DNA of 64,000 nucleotides from Hsuehochloa calcarea (Eukaryota > Streptophyta > Magnoliopsida > Poales > Poaceae): the NCBI GenBank assembly GCA_036346395.1, contig CM070605.1:2790001-2854000 (forward strand), in the 5' to 3' direction. Positions 53,255-63,343 of the stretch are shown piece by piece (within the stretch, counting starts at the first letter, position 1; the number at the start of each line of letters is the position of its first letter). The notes below the pieces were generated by a model, which saw nothing but the letters and a program-made list of their open reading frames with translations, had not been told where the DNA came from and did not search any database. The position numbers and the translations under genes were made by a program.

Positions 53255-53880
53255 GGCAAACTTCTAGAAAGATGCCTAGCAACATCCGTGCTGTTGCGTG
53301 AGGTTGCGTCGAGCCTTTACCGCATAGCAGCTAGGAAGAATAGAACGGATCGGGAAGCGTTAAACGATGGAAAATGGATTGCTGATCTTAGAAGGAAGAT
53401 AACGAAACTTCATCTGGTTGACTTTGTAAACCTCTTTATCAAGCTGGACCAGGTAGTATTAACGCCACATATTCCGGATGACATGACCTGGAAGTGCACA
53501 CCCTTGGGGGGAATACTCTGCGAAATCGGCATACATAGCCCAGTTCATAGGATCGATCAAAGATCGTTTGAACGCTTCATATAGAAGCCGTGGGCACCAC
53601 AAAAATACAAAATCGTTGTATGGCTTCTTACTCAACACCGACTACCATCTGCGGACTATTGGTGTGCACTTTGTAACAACCTGGAGGAGACATCAATCCA
53701 TCTATTCATTGGCTGTACCTGTGCCAAAAGAATCCGGATCTTGACAGCAACCTGGTTACAATGGAACAACCTAGGTCCGGCACAGTGGAACGCACATGAA
53801 GTGTAATTGATTGGTGGTCGGAGAGAGTGCAGCCTGAAGAGGTGGGCAAGCTTCTTTGATTATTCTTGTACCGGACTCGG
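53255..53880 (+). pseudogene. LINE pol C-terminal fragment
   Basis: LYRIAARKNRTDREALNDG and IADLRRKITKLHLVDFV (53310-53440), then in another frame KPWAPQKYKIVVWLLTQHRL and CALCNNLEETSIHLFIGC (53590-53715). These are the zinc-binding-like C-terminal domain of plant LINEs and parallel 6475-6760. The element is truncated at both sides, with no poly(A) seen before the clathrin remnant. Confidence 0.75.
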
Positions 53881-53964
53881 AACAGAGACAGGGAGAAGGT
53901 GACACAGGAGCACATCTACTTGTTTAATTCCAGACACATGTATGATCAAATGCAACCCTGCGCG

Positions 53965-55043
53965 GCTCTGTCTGCACCTATGTATCAGCTATTCATGGCG
54001 AACCATGAGAAGTTCCACAAGGAGGCGGACAAGCAGTACTGGGAGGCGATCGCGGAGCTGGTGCCGCACGAGATCCGGGGCTGGCGAATAGAGCTGGGAC
54101 TTAGGCTGTGCTGGACTTTTTGGGTCACCGAGACGGCCGGCACAGACGGTCTAAGCACGGCGACGTGGTGGGCGGCCAAGACGCAGACGAATAAATGGAT
54201 CGGTGGGCTCGAAATGCGGCTCGTTAGGCGGCGCGCAAGACGATCAATTGGGCGTGCTTGGGCAAGCACGGCACGAAATAGGCCCAACCTTTCCGTTCTA
54301 CTCCAATCCCTCCCTCAGCCTGGTCCAATCACTCCCCCACACCGGCCTAACCCAACCAATCATCCCCTTCTACCACCCGACCTGAACCACAGGTATCTTT
54401 GTCTTCCTGGACGACGACGGCTGCGGTTATCGTCTTCTCAGGCGTCTATAGTTACTTAGAGTCGGGCTTAGGCGTCGACGGCACGATCCCGCATGGCGGG
54501 CTTTGGGCGTGCTCGGCCCGACTAGAGCGACACGGCCGCACGGCATGCAAGACGGTGGGATGACCGGGCCGAGCTGGCACGGCACGACGCGGCCCGAAGC
54601 ACGGTGGGTCTGAGCCGTGCCGGCACGGCACGACCCAATGCCCACCTCTACTGGCGAAGCGGGGCAAGAAGGAGTAGGAGAAGCAGCCCAACATCGTGGT
54701 GGTGCAAGGGCCCAAGTCAGGCAAGCCCACCGACCTCTACCGGATGCGCCGGGTCCTCGTGAAGCTCAAGCAGAACCCACCGCCGCACATGGACCCTCCG
54801 CCGCCACCGGTGAAGGAGGACAAGAAGGACGGCGGCGATAAGGATGGCAAAGATGCAAAGGAGGAGGATAAGAAGGATGGTAAGGACGGTAAACAAGCTG
54901 CTGGAGAGGGTGAGAAGACGACGACCGAAGACGAAAAGGCTGTGGCTGCGGCGAGTGGCAATGCCGCCGGAGCTCCCGCGATAGCAACTGAACAACGGGA
55001 AGAAGTGATTGTGGTGGTTCTTGCTGGAGATGCTGGTGAATAA
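53965..55043 (+). pseudogene. Clathrin light chain, C-terminal part, split by hAT element
   Basis: MANHEKFHKEADKQYWEAI, AELVPHEI (53992-54075), and after the insertion EKQPNIVVVQGPKSGKPTDL, YRMRRVLVKLKQNPPPHMDP, PPPPVKEDKKDG, then Lys/Asp/Gly-rich repeats to TGA... the frame ends TAA at 55041-55043. This is the conserved C-terminal region of plant clathrin light chains, which bind the clathrin heavy chain hub in coated-vesicle formation. Damage: a 562-bp hAT insertion (54089-54650), a frameshift in the first part (ATCCGGGGCTGG) and an in-frame stop (GAG TAG GAG, near 54675). The downstream 200 bases look like its 3' UTR, so this is the broken 3' end of a genomic copy. The N-terminal two-thirds are missing, displaced by the LINE fragment. 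Confidence 0.85.
54089..54650. mobile_element. hAT-type non-autonomous transposon, TSD CTGGCGAA
   Basis: 562 bp. Starts TAGAGCTGGGACTTAGGC and ends CCAATGCCCACCTCTA; reversed, the end reads TAGAGGTGGGCATTGGG, so terminal inverted repeats are TAGAG[CG]TGGG. The 8-bp target duplication CTGGCGAA is at 54081-54088 and 54651-54658. GCCGTGCCGGCACGGCACG near the right end is palindromic. No transposase. hAT elements make 8-bp duplications. Confidence 0.93.
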
Positions 55044-55548
55044 TACATGGAATAAATGTTTGCGAGTAGTACTTCTGTAGTCCTCAATTGATATACAATT
55101 TTGTGCAGTTTTCTTCTGAGCAAGTCAGAAGCAGTTCTTATGCTTCAATCAGTTTGTTTCTGCTAGGGATTTTATGTAAACTGTTCTGATTTTATCTTTA
55201 GGGAATTTGTTTGACTCTGCTTTTGCTGCTGTAGATTCAGAATGTCTTCAATTTTCTCCCCTTTAACCGGATGGATTTGTGAGCGGTGATATTCTTTCTT
55301 TCTTTATTTATTTTTGTTGTCTATGAAAATATGATGAACTTGGTTTCTAGATTAAATTCGCAAAGCTGCACCTAGCTCATGTCCCTCTGCTCTGACAAAC
55401 TGTTTGGTCAGGTCCTTGTACTTCTGTATAAAATTGCTCTTAGGAGAGTAAACTGCAAAACCTTTTATTATCTCTTTCACTCAATACTAGAGTAAACTGC
55501 AAGGCCTTTTATTCTCTCTTTCACTCAATACTGCACTTATGCTCCAAC
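55044..55548. other. Converging 3' UTRs and a tandem repeat
   Basis: 55044-55280 is the probable 3' UTR of the clathrin remnant. 55446-55535 has a tandem duplication: GAGTAAACTGCAAAACCTTT (from 55446) and GAGTAAACTGCAAGGCCTTT (from about 55491), in units of about 45 bp, at the 3' end of the WRKY gene. Confidence 0.65.
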
Positions 55549-56002
55549 TTACAACTCCGGTACCACCGAATCGGAGACGACGATATGTCTGTCGATCAGC
55601 TTGAGCTCCATCAGCACCGGCGGGTCGCCGGGTGCGATCAGCTGAGGAACCTCCGCCGACAGCAGCTCCGACTGCGAGCACGCCGGCGAGGGTACGAAGA
55701 ATAATGATGCTTGCTCTTGCTCCATCGACGGCGTGCAGGCCGTGTCTATCGGAACGTCTGTGGCACGATGGTCTTCTGGCGTTTTCAATGGCACGGGGAG
55801 CACCGGTGGGAGATGAACACCGGTCCTCTGCGCTCCGGAGCTCATCGGACCCGGGACGGAGCGCGATGCCGACGGCTGGTCGCACGTGTGCGCGCCGATG
55901 TAGGTTACCTCCAGCACGGACGGGTCGGCGTCGGATCGCTGCACCTGCTTCTTCGCCGAGCAGCAGCCGATGTCCGACTTATGGGCGCACTTGAAATAGC
56001 TC
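55549..56002 (-). CDS. Group III WRKY transcription factor, last exon only
   Basis: The acceptor (TTTTTCAG ending at 56003) opens a frame encoding SYFKCAHKSDIGCCSAKKQV, QRSDADPSVLEVTYIGAHTC and a Pro/Ser-rich C-terminus to VVPEL (stop at 55549). This is the zinc-finger half of a WRKY domain with the C-x7-C-x23/24-H-x-C arrangement of group III, whose intron lies just before SYF/RYYRC. The N-terminal half with the WRKYGQK DNA-contact motif would be on the previous exon; it is not visible between 56003 and about 57250, where a LINE tail fills the presumed intron. Whether upstream exons exist beyond the window is unknown. The exon shows no damage. It ends about 500 bp from the clathrin remnant, tail to tail. 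Confidence 0.85.
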
Positions 56003-56084
56003 CTGAAAAACAGGGAAAATGTATGTACAGTTTCAGCCTTTCAGGTATAACATGTTAGCAACGGACAAATCAGTTCCACTGGTG

Positions 56085-57250
56085 CCGCACACGTGTCTTT
56101 CCTTTTTCCGCGAGAGCGCATCATTATATTAAAGGAGAATATAAGAAAAGTAAAAGTACAACACGATTACAAAATTGAAAACCGCCAACAGAAAAGACGA
56201 CCAAAAAAAAAAAAACCCACAAGTTATGGCTAACGTAAACAGGATGGGAAACTTCAGCAACGAAGCTCATGGCTCCTACTTCACAACAAGGAAACCTATA
56301 TTCCTACAAACTCTTGCTAGATACAACTTATGATGACAAGCAAATGGTTATACTTATTGTTGAAGATTTGTGCATTTTGTTGCTTCCATAATTCCCACAT
56401 TATTACGATGACAACTATCGAAGCCCTTCCTCTGATTCTTTGGGACCGATCTTCTCGCCAACTCCCACAAATCCGTTAGTTAAGCTGAACCATCTGACGC
56501 GAGGGACTCCAAGCTTAAAGTCGCTAGAGAATCAAACCAAAATTGTCTCGCCACAACACAACCAATAAATAAGTGGCGCATTGTTTCCTGCTCTTGGGAG
56601 CACATAAACACGAAGAGATGGGTGAGGAAGGCCTCTACGTTGAAGTCTGTCAGTTGGGCAACACCGGCCTTGGATCACCGATCATACAAAGAAATTTGCA
56701 TTTCAGTGGCACTTTCGATTGCTAAAACCTGCTTACATCAGGCAAGTCCAACTGAACCACGAAAGAGAGCTTTGTATGCCGATTTAGCCATATAAATGGA
56801 GGAAGAAGACCATCTTCACAAAATGATATCATCACTTCCTTCAACAACTGAACGTGTGAAAGCCTATTCTATAAATGCAAGTATTCTCTTAGGGCCAGCA
56901 CTTAAAAGGCTTCCTCTAATATCTCTTACCCAAGCATAATCAGCTAGAGCTTTCTTCACTATTTTTTTTTGTGTCTTACTTGCTTACAAGTTTCAGCAAA
57001 TACGGAGCAAGAAATACAATGACCTGACCGTCGATCCAGCAATCTGACCAAAAAAAGAGTTGATCTACCATCGCCAAACTCTACCTTTATTGACGCCTCC
57101 AACATGGTCAGCGCCACTCTTTCTTGTTTCCAAGGCATCGCTGACCAAGTTCTAGAAATGTCGACACGTTGCAAAAGGCACCTTAGTCGTAGAGCAAAGC
57201 CCGAAATATACAGGTCCTCAACGCCAAGACCTCCACAATCAATCGGACAA
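56085..57250 (-). mobile_element. LINE 3' fragment
   Basis: Read on the minus strand, WELWKQQNAQIFNN (about 56345-56385) is the C-terminal signature of plant LINE pol, preceded by remnants of the zinc-binding-like domain (PLKCKFLCM near 56690). The 3' UTR then ends TAATATAATGATGCGCTCTC near 56085-56130. It lies inside the presumed intron of the WRKY gene. The poly(A) is short or lost. Many stops. Confidence 0.7.
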
Positions 57251-59517
57251 TTGTTAGACCGTGATTAGAGAGGGATGAATATAGCACTATCTCTTCTTCA
57301 TTTTGATCGGATTCAACTCAATTTTTACTCTAATGGCTATAAAAGCTGCGAAGATCAGAGTACAAGTACAACGAAAGTCTTGTGTTAAATCCAATCGAAA
57401 CTCCAAAGCACAACAACCAAAATCACAGAAAACTCAAAGCAAGATGAGTTGAATGGTCAGACCTTTCAGGATGGGCGGTCTGACCGATGGCCAACTGGTC
57501 AAACCTCTCATAGGGAGCAGTCTAACATCTAGTATGATGAATAGTAAAATCAACACAAATTCAAAATCACGAATCGACTCAAATTTTAATCCGAAGATAC
57601 AAATCCCTTCAAATTTCAACCATAGCTCATCAAGAAGGTCGACTCTATTCCAATCCATGACCGGAGACGATCAATGCTAAAGTTCCATTAATTTCTTAGA
57701 TGAGGGAGAGAGGGCACAATAACTTAGAAAAATCAAATTTTGATCCTAAAACTTGCTCGTGGGTAAAAGATGGCCAATATGATCCTAAATGCATTCTCAT
57801 ATATCACAGTAAGCAAGATCACAACAAAAAACCAAAAAAAAACCAAAGATCACCAAAATCTCAATCGTCACAAAAGAGACCAAGAACAAGAAGGGACTCA
57901 TCTTGAAGCAATCTAGCTTGGATTGATTTGAGATAGATGTTGGTTTACAATCACCCCACCATAGAGGACAAAAACTCAATACTTGAGCACGCAATCAATC
58001 CATCTCTCAATAGCTCTAGCCTTAACTACTCCAAAATCCCCAAATAATAAATTAGGGTTTTTCTCTTATAAGAACTTGGGAACTCCACATCTGGAGATTC
58101 TCTTTTATATTGGAGGCTATGTTTAGAGAGAATACCCTAATAGGCATCCGTTAAGCCCACGCACAAACGGATCTACACTCACGCACGCTTCTCAAAGTGG
58201 ATGACGAACTAGGCTTCACGAATCTGTTCCTTCATGATCTTTATCTTCATTTGACCTAAACCACCTCTTTTCGCGTTGTCTTGCACCACGGTTAAGCCAA
58301 AGGTCACAAAGGCGATATTTTTTGTGAAGTTGCCAAAATACCCCTTCTCGATCCTTCTCTAAAGACCGAGTCCAATCTTTAAGAAGCAATCCCATGCTTC
58401 GCCACGTGTAGGTTAATCAACGGCTCTCTTTATGTCTGCAAGTCTCTCCCATCTAGCTCCCAACGAAGCAATCATGCCACTAGCACTAACCCCCCGCACC
58501 ACTTGATGCAACCTGTCACACCAAACTTCCCATTCGATCATCCTTGTCCATTTCGTGCCATGCTTGAATCCAATAACATCACCCAACATTCTCGATCGTT
58601 CCGGACCCTAGCTCTCTAAGCCTAGTTCCGATCATCCTCGCTGGTGACCGTCGTTGACCTCCAAGCCTCCTACATAAAAATAGACTAAGAAATCAATTTC
58701 GAACACAAGTTCTTTGCAGCTTGACCCACGTTAGTCAAAACATACATTATGTAACACATATACACTGAAAATCATGAATTTTACCTAACCTATGAACATC
58801 GCCACATTGCTGGCTAGCGATAAGGGTAAAATCGGTCAGTCCGCCACACATGGCCGGTTTGACCGCGCCCACAGCTAGTCGATCACCCAAAGATGGCGGC
58901 TTGATGCCAAAGATAGGGACTTGGGTATATTTTCTCCCTAGAAATTCGAAATCTCTCTGGAAAATTAAAACAAATAGAACTTTTGGCTCGAAGCTCCAAA
59001 AATTATGAGACCAAATGCAGAAGAATCATCTCTCTTGCCTACACCCTCTATTTTTGGCTCGACCCAAAATTCAACAAAAACATTTGGCTGGTTAGACTAC
59101 CCCTTATGGCCGGTCAGACCTCCGCCCATGGTCAGTCTGACCACCGGCCCTTTGGCCTACCCCTAGGCCGGTCTGACCACCAGTGGCTGCTTCAAACCAC
59201 CGGACTAGGTCGATCCGACCACGCCATGGCCATCGACCACCTACAACCCGACAAAGATCTCGAATTTTGCTTAAAAAATGGGTGTTTCGACAAACCCGCA
59301 CCACTATTGTCAATTGTATGATCATCCTAGGAACATGAGTATATCCCTGTGATATCCATAACAACACGCTTTGCCTCAACAAACCAAGCATTTCCCACCT
59401 TTAACAGATTCTTCTCCAAACCAAAGAAATCCTTTGGGCCTCTTGTAATTAACCTTAATCACCCATTTAGGAAGTTCTAAGGACATCATCTGGTACACCG
59501 GCGAAGCTGGTCATCTT
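57251..59517. repeat. Repeat DNA with many GGTCTGACC/GGTCAGACC motifs
   Basis: Palindrome-like GGTC[AT]GACC-type words at about 57456, 57478, 57500, 58833, 59112, 59132, 59170 and 59210 in a non-coding background. Grass LTR retrotransposons with such words are common, but I could not find paired LTRs or coding motifs here. Short open frames (57453-57680, 58983-59321) are chance frames through the repeat. Confidence 0.5.
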
Positions 59518-60236
59518 TCACATGTGTCTTCGCCTCTATTCGTCAGCTCTGACTCTCATCTGTCATGTCACTTAAGTGGTCGTTTGGGTCTCTTGGATTA
59601 GACGTCAGTTTATTCTAAAAACAGATTTTATAAGGAATCTGTCGGTGTTTTAGAACCAAACTTACGTAATAATTGTTTGATTTGAGGGCTCTCCAAGACT
59701 CAAATCACCCAGAGAGAATGACATCGGGATTTTTATACATGTCCGGGCCTTCTCCGGAGAGAATAACAACCCCACTCATGTGTGGCTATATTGAGGATAT
59801 TGGTTACACATCAAGAGAAAGACTGCAATGCAATGTCTTGGGCTCCTGATTGTGTCTTTCTTCCTCCCGTTTGCCATATGGTGATTCCTACGTTAATAGC
59901 ATGCATGAAGTGGGCGTCAATTTCTCCAGCACAAAGGGCGTATCAATTCTTCAGATGATGGACATATGAGAATGTTCACATGTGTCTTCGCCTCTATTCG
60001 TCAGCTCTGACTCTCATCTGTCATGTCTCTTAAGTGGTCGTTTGGGTCTCTTGGATTAGACGTTAGTTTATTCTAAAAATAGATTTTATAAGGAATATGT
60101 CGGTGTTTTAGAGCCAAACTTACATAATAATTTTTTGATTCGAGGGCTCTCCAAGACTCAAATCACCCAGAGAGAATGACATCGGGATTTTTATACAGGT
60201 CTGGGCCTTCTCTGGAGAGAATAACAACCCTACTCA
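59518..60236 (-). repeat. Tandemly duplicated 3' LTR end of the minus-strand Tat element
   Basis: 59518-59756 repeats at 59976-60236 (offset about 458), including TCACATGTGTCTTCGCCTCT, GGTCGTTTGGGTCTCTTGGA, and TGTCGGTGTTTTAGA followed by GAATGACATCGGGATTTTTA. TGTCGGTGTTTTAGA is the LTR end also seen at 63344. Each copy joins flanking DNA to LTR-end sequence. The second copy runs straight into protease-region internal DNA at about 60237. Confidence 0.8.
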
Positions 60237-60377
60237 TGTATTCCCGATGCGAACAGTCTTCGAGGGCTCCTGTGGATCCAGAGGAACCTCTTTGACATGG
60301 TTGTTCGGCTTCGTTGCAGCTTTCGACTTCGACTACTTCGTCGAAGACTGCTCCTTGTTTTCTTTCCGAGTTGGTAT

Positions 60378-60884
60378 CTAGCCAACCATCTCGAGGGATC
60401 GACAGTCGCACATATGTGCCATCTTCTTATCACAGTGAATTGTGATTACTCCTTTGGGACCTGGCATCTTAAGACATTGATACCCATAATGAGTAGCCAT
60501 TAAATTTTTTGCCAAAGTTGGTCGTCCGAGTATGATGTTATATGTCGTATCGAAATTGACCACATCAAAGGAGATCTTCTCTGTCCTGAAATTACTTAGT
60601 GAACCAAATGTTAAAGGAAGAGAAACTTGACCAATAGATTTAGCCGAAAACCCCGGTACAATACCACGAAAAGAATATCATACCAGTCTTACCTTGGTCC
60701 TGGGTACTTGCATCTCGTCCAGGGTACTAGTAAATAAGATGTTTAACGAGATTCCACCATCAACTAACACTCGATTTACTCGACAATTATCGATGGTAGG
60801 CTTGACCATGATCGAAAAATGACTTGGTCGAGTAGAAGGGATCGGGCAGTCACTCTTCTCGAATGAGATGGTGACTTTCACCAC
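60378..60884 (-). pseudogene. Tat protease of the second element
   Basis: RVNRVLVDGGISLNILFTS (about 60720-60780), protease active-site region (D-G-G in place of the usual D-[ST]-G), and NFDTTYNIILGRPTLAK with PGPKGVITIHCDKKMAHMCD (about 60400-60560). Split into two frames near 60600-60670. Confidence 0.78.
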
Positions 60885-61175
60885 TTGGGCAACTTTTTGA
60901 CAAGAGGAGGATCAATGGAGTTTACCTCGCGTTCGACAGCTTTAAGCTGTCATTTTGACTCGTATGCTGATGACCCCCCATAGATATGCTTGATGGTATG
61001 CTCAGGATCTTGGAATGACATCTCCTCATTGTCGTGCGACTGTGTTTGACCACTCGCTTTCCCTAACTCTTCAAGGGTAGAAAGTGGTCCTTTATCGTTG
61101 TAGTAGTCATCGAAGTTTTCATTGGAAAACCCTGCAGCTTGTAAAGGTCATGTCCTTCCTTTTATGGAAAGGGCA

Positions 61176-61910
61176 CTACCTAGGCTTGTCGTTCTTCCGC
61201 TCGAGACGTTTACATTTGCCTCGATCGGGATATTGCTTGGAACTTCGTGGTTCCTTGTCGCTTACGGCCAAGACCTCCTTAAAACTGTTGGCTTGAGGTT
61301 TTTGGCCATTCACCTTGTTCTTGGATTTCTTGGTCTTTTTGTCTTTCTTGCCTCTTCCGTCTGCTTCTTGAGGATTCTTGTCATCTCGATAGATGGTTTT
61401 ATTCCACTCGACTACTTCTGCAGCAGTTGCATATCGATCGGCCATCTCGACGAGTTCAGCGATGGTAGCCGGAGGATTTAAAGCGATGTTCTATGTAATT
61501 CTTATACTGCGGACTCCCTGCTTGAAGGCTCTGATAACATATGAGTTAGAAACCTTAGGAATTGAATTTTGAACCTAACTGAGGCGCCCGATGAATTAAC
61601 GTAAGGTCTCGTGGTCGTTTTGCCTTATAATGTGTAGGTCGTCCCCGTTTCCAGGGTGATTGTAGGTACCCTGGAAGTTAGCCAGCAGAAGGTCACAAAG
61701 GTGTTGCCACGAGTAGATCGACTTGAGTGGTTGGTTTAGCAACCACGACCAAGCGGACCCTTTGAGCACAGTCGAAAGGTAATTCGTCATGACGCACTCT
61801 CCTCCTCCTGCTGCTCGAACAGCGGTTGTATAAATTTGGAGGAACTCGATAGGATTCTGAGACCCATCGAATTTCTCCACGTACACTGTTCGAATAGCGG
61901 TGGCCAGCAA
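61176..61910 (-). pseudogene. Tat gag capsid of the second element
   Basis: VEKFDGSQNPIEFLQIYTTA, LKGSAWSWLLNQPLKSIYSW and NFQGTYNHPGNGDDLH (61600-61880), then MADRYATAAEVVEWNKT (61400-61445) and a Lys-rich linker. Clearly homologous to the 26587-27933 gag. Frame lost around 61500-61600. Confidence 0.82.
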
Positions 61911-62820
61911 ACTGCTCGGAGGTCAAGTAAGAATGCCCTACATCCAATAATTACTTTGTAACACCTCCTTTGTAGAAAAGAAAGGTTGTCGTCATCAGGT
62001 GATCATACACGACGATACCCGGCAGTAGGTGAACCCGACTTATGATAAGTCTTGATTCTACAAGGGTAATACTGTTCGTATCTCGTCTGCTACTACAGAC
62101 CTCTCTATCGGAGTGGTGAACGATCACCTCTCCTGAGAACTTGTTTATTTTCAAGCTTTCGAAGAACCTTTCTTCAGTTAGGAGAACGACATGCCCTGCT
62201 GATCTCCGTGCAGTGAGTTGTTCGAATGATTGGAAGCTGATGGAGTCATACCGCTAAGACTTCCGGAATGATGACGGCGAGGGTGCTTGAGTCTGGTCAT
62301 CGCGCTTCGAAGCTTTAGTGTGATCTCTTACGCGAAGAGGTCGTAGCCAAGCACTCGGGCAAGCTCTCGAGTTGGGTTCTTGAGTAGATTGCTGATATGT
62401 TAAAGTTCCTAAGCTTCCTCTGACTGATACTGAAAGCGCTATGATAGATTTCTCTAAGTTGCTATTATTCTCTGTCTTCTCCAAATCGTCCATGTCTGAT
62501 CCTTGAGTTTACTTCAATGAAGTGCGATTATCTTGAGAATTTCTCGCACGCTCATCAGAGTGTTGACCCTGTTCATCACCAGAGGTGTCCTTACCACGAG
62601 GGGTCGTAATGTGTGATCATAGGGGAGTGTCCTCAATCCTGTCTCTAGGAGAGTGATCATCACTTGAGGGAAGGACGAAGACCTCCTGTTGATGACCTCT
62701 ACTTGCACTCGAGGCCTCCTCGCTTGAGGAGTAGTCGAAAGACACCGTTTGGCAACTTGGAGCAAATCCCTCCAGGAAGGGGAATTCTGGGTTATAATCG
62801 TATCTGTCCGCAAATGAGCC

Positions 62821-63273
62821 CTACGATGGGATGGTCGAACTCGTAGGAAAAGTATGTTCGACCCCATTCTCTGTGGGGCTAACCAGAGAGACAATACCAC
62901 CAGGTGCTAATGAACCTCCAGAATGATGGCTTCTAGGACTTGCCGTGCCAGGTCGGACTGCCTTAGGTGGACTTGAACATTTGGAGGGGGAGGCCTTGCC
63001 ATGTCCTGGGTCTGCCTCGGAGCAAACCTGATTGTGGTCGAATTGACCCTTGCCCTTTGAAGAAGTCGGTTCCTCATTTGGATGTAACGCTGTGGGGGAT
63101 AAGGATCCCTCCTCAACTCCATCAGTGGTATGGTCTCCTAGAGAACGATCTCCGGAGGCGACATCACCATCGGATGATACAATACTCGGCTCGTAGTCGA
63201 AGTCGGCATCCATGTCGATATCTGCGTAATCAGCCAAGTCGAACCAGTTCTCCTCATTCCACTCTCCTGCCAT
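62821..63273 (-). pseudogene. Tat gag N-terminus of the second element
   Basis: Start chosen at 63273 (MAGEWNEENWFDLADYADID), matching the homologous start at 25580. The rest is acidic and Ser/Pro-rich, probably disordered. The frame ends at 62821, and coding continues in other frames towards 61910. Confidence 0.75.
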
Positions 63274-63343
63274 GGGAGCATTAGAGTTGGGAGAAAATGA
63301 AGGAAACCTGATGACCAGAAGAGCCCCACGGATGGCGCTAACT

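Noticed and set aside
55632..56058. Plus-strand frames opposite the WRKY exon
   Set aside because: Antisense shadows of the WRKY coding strand.
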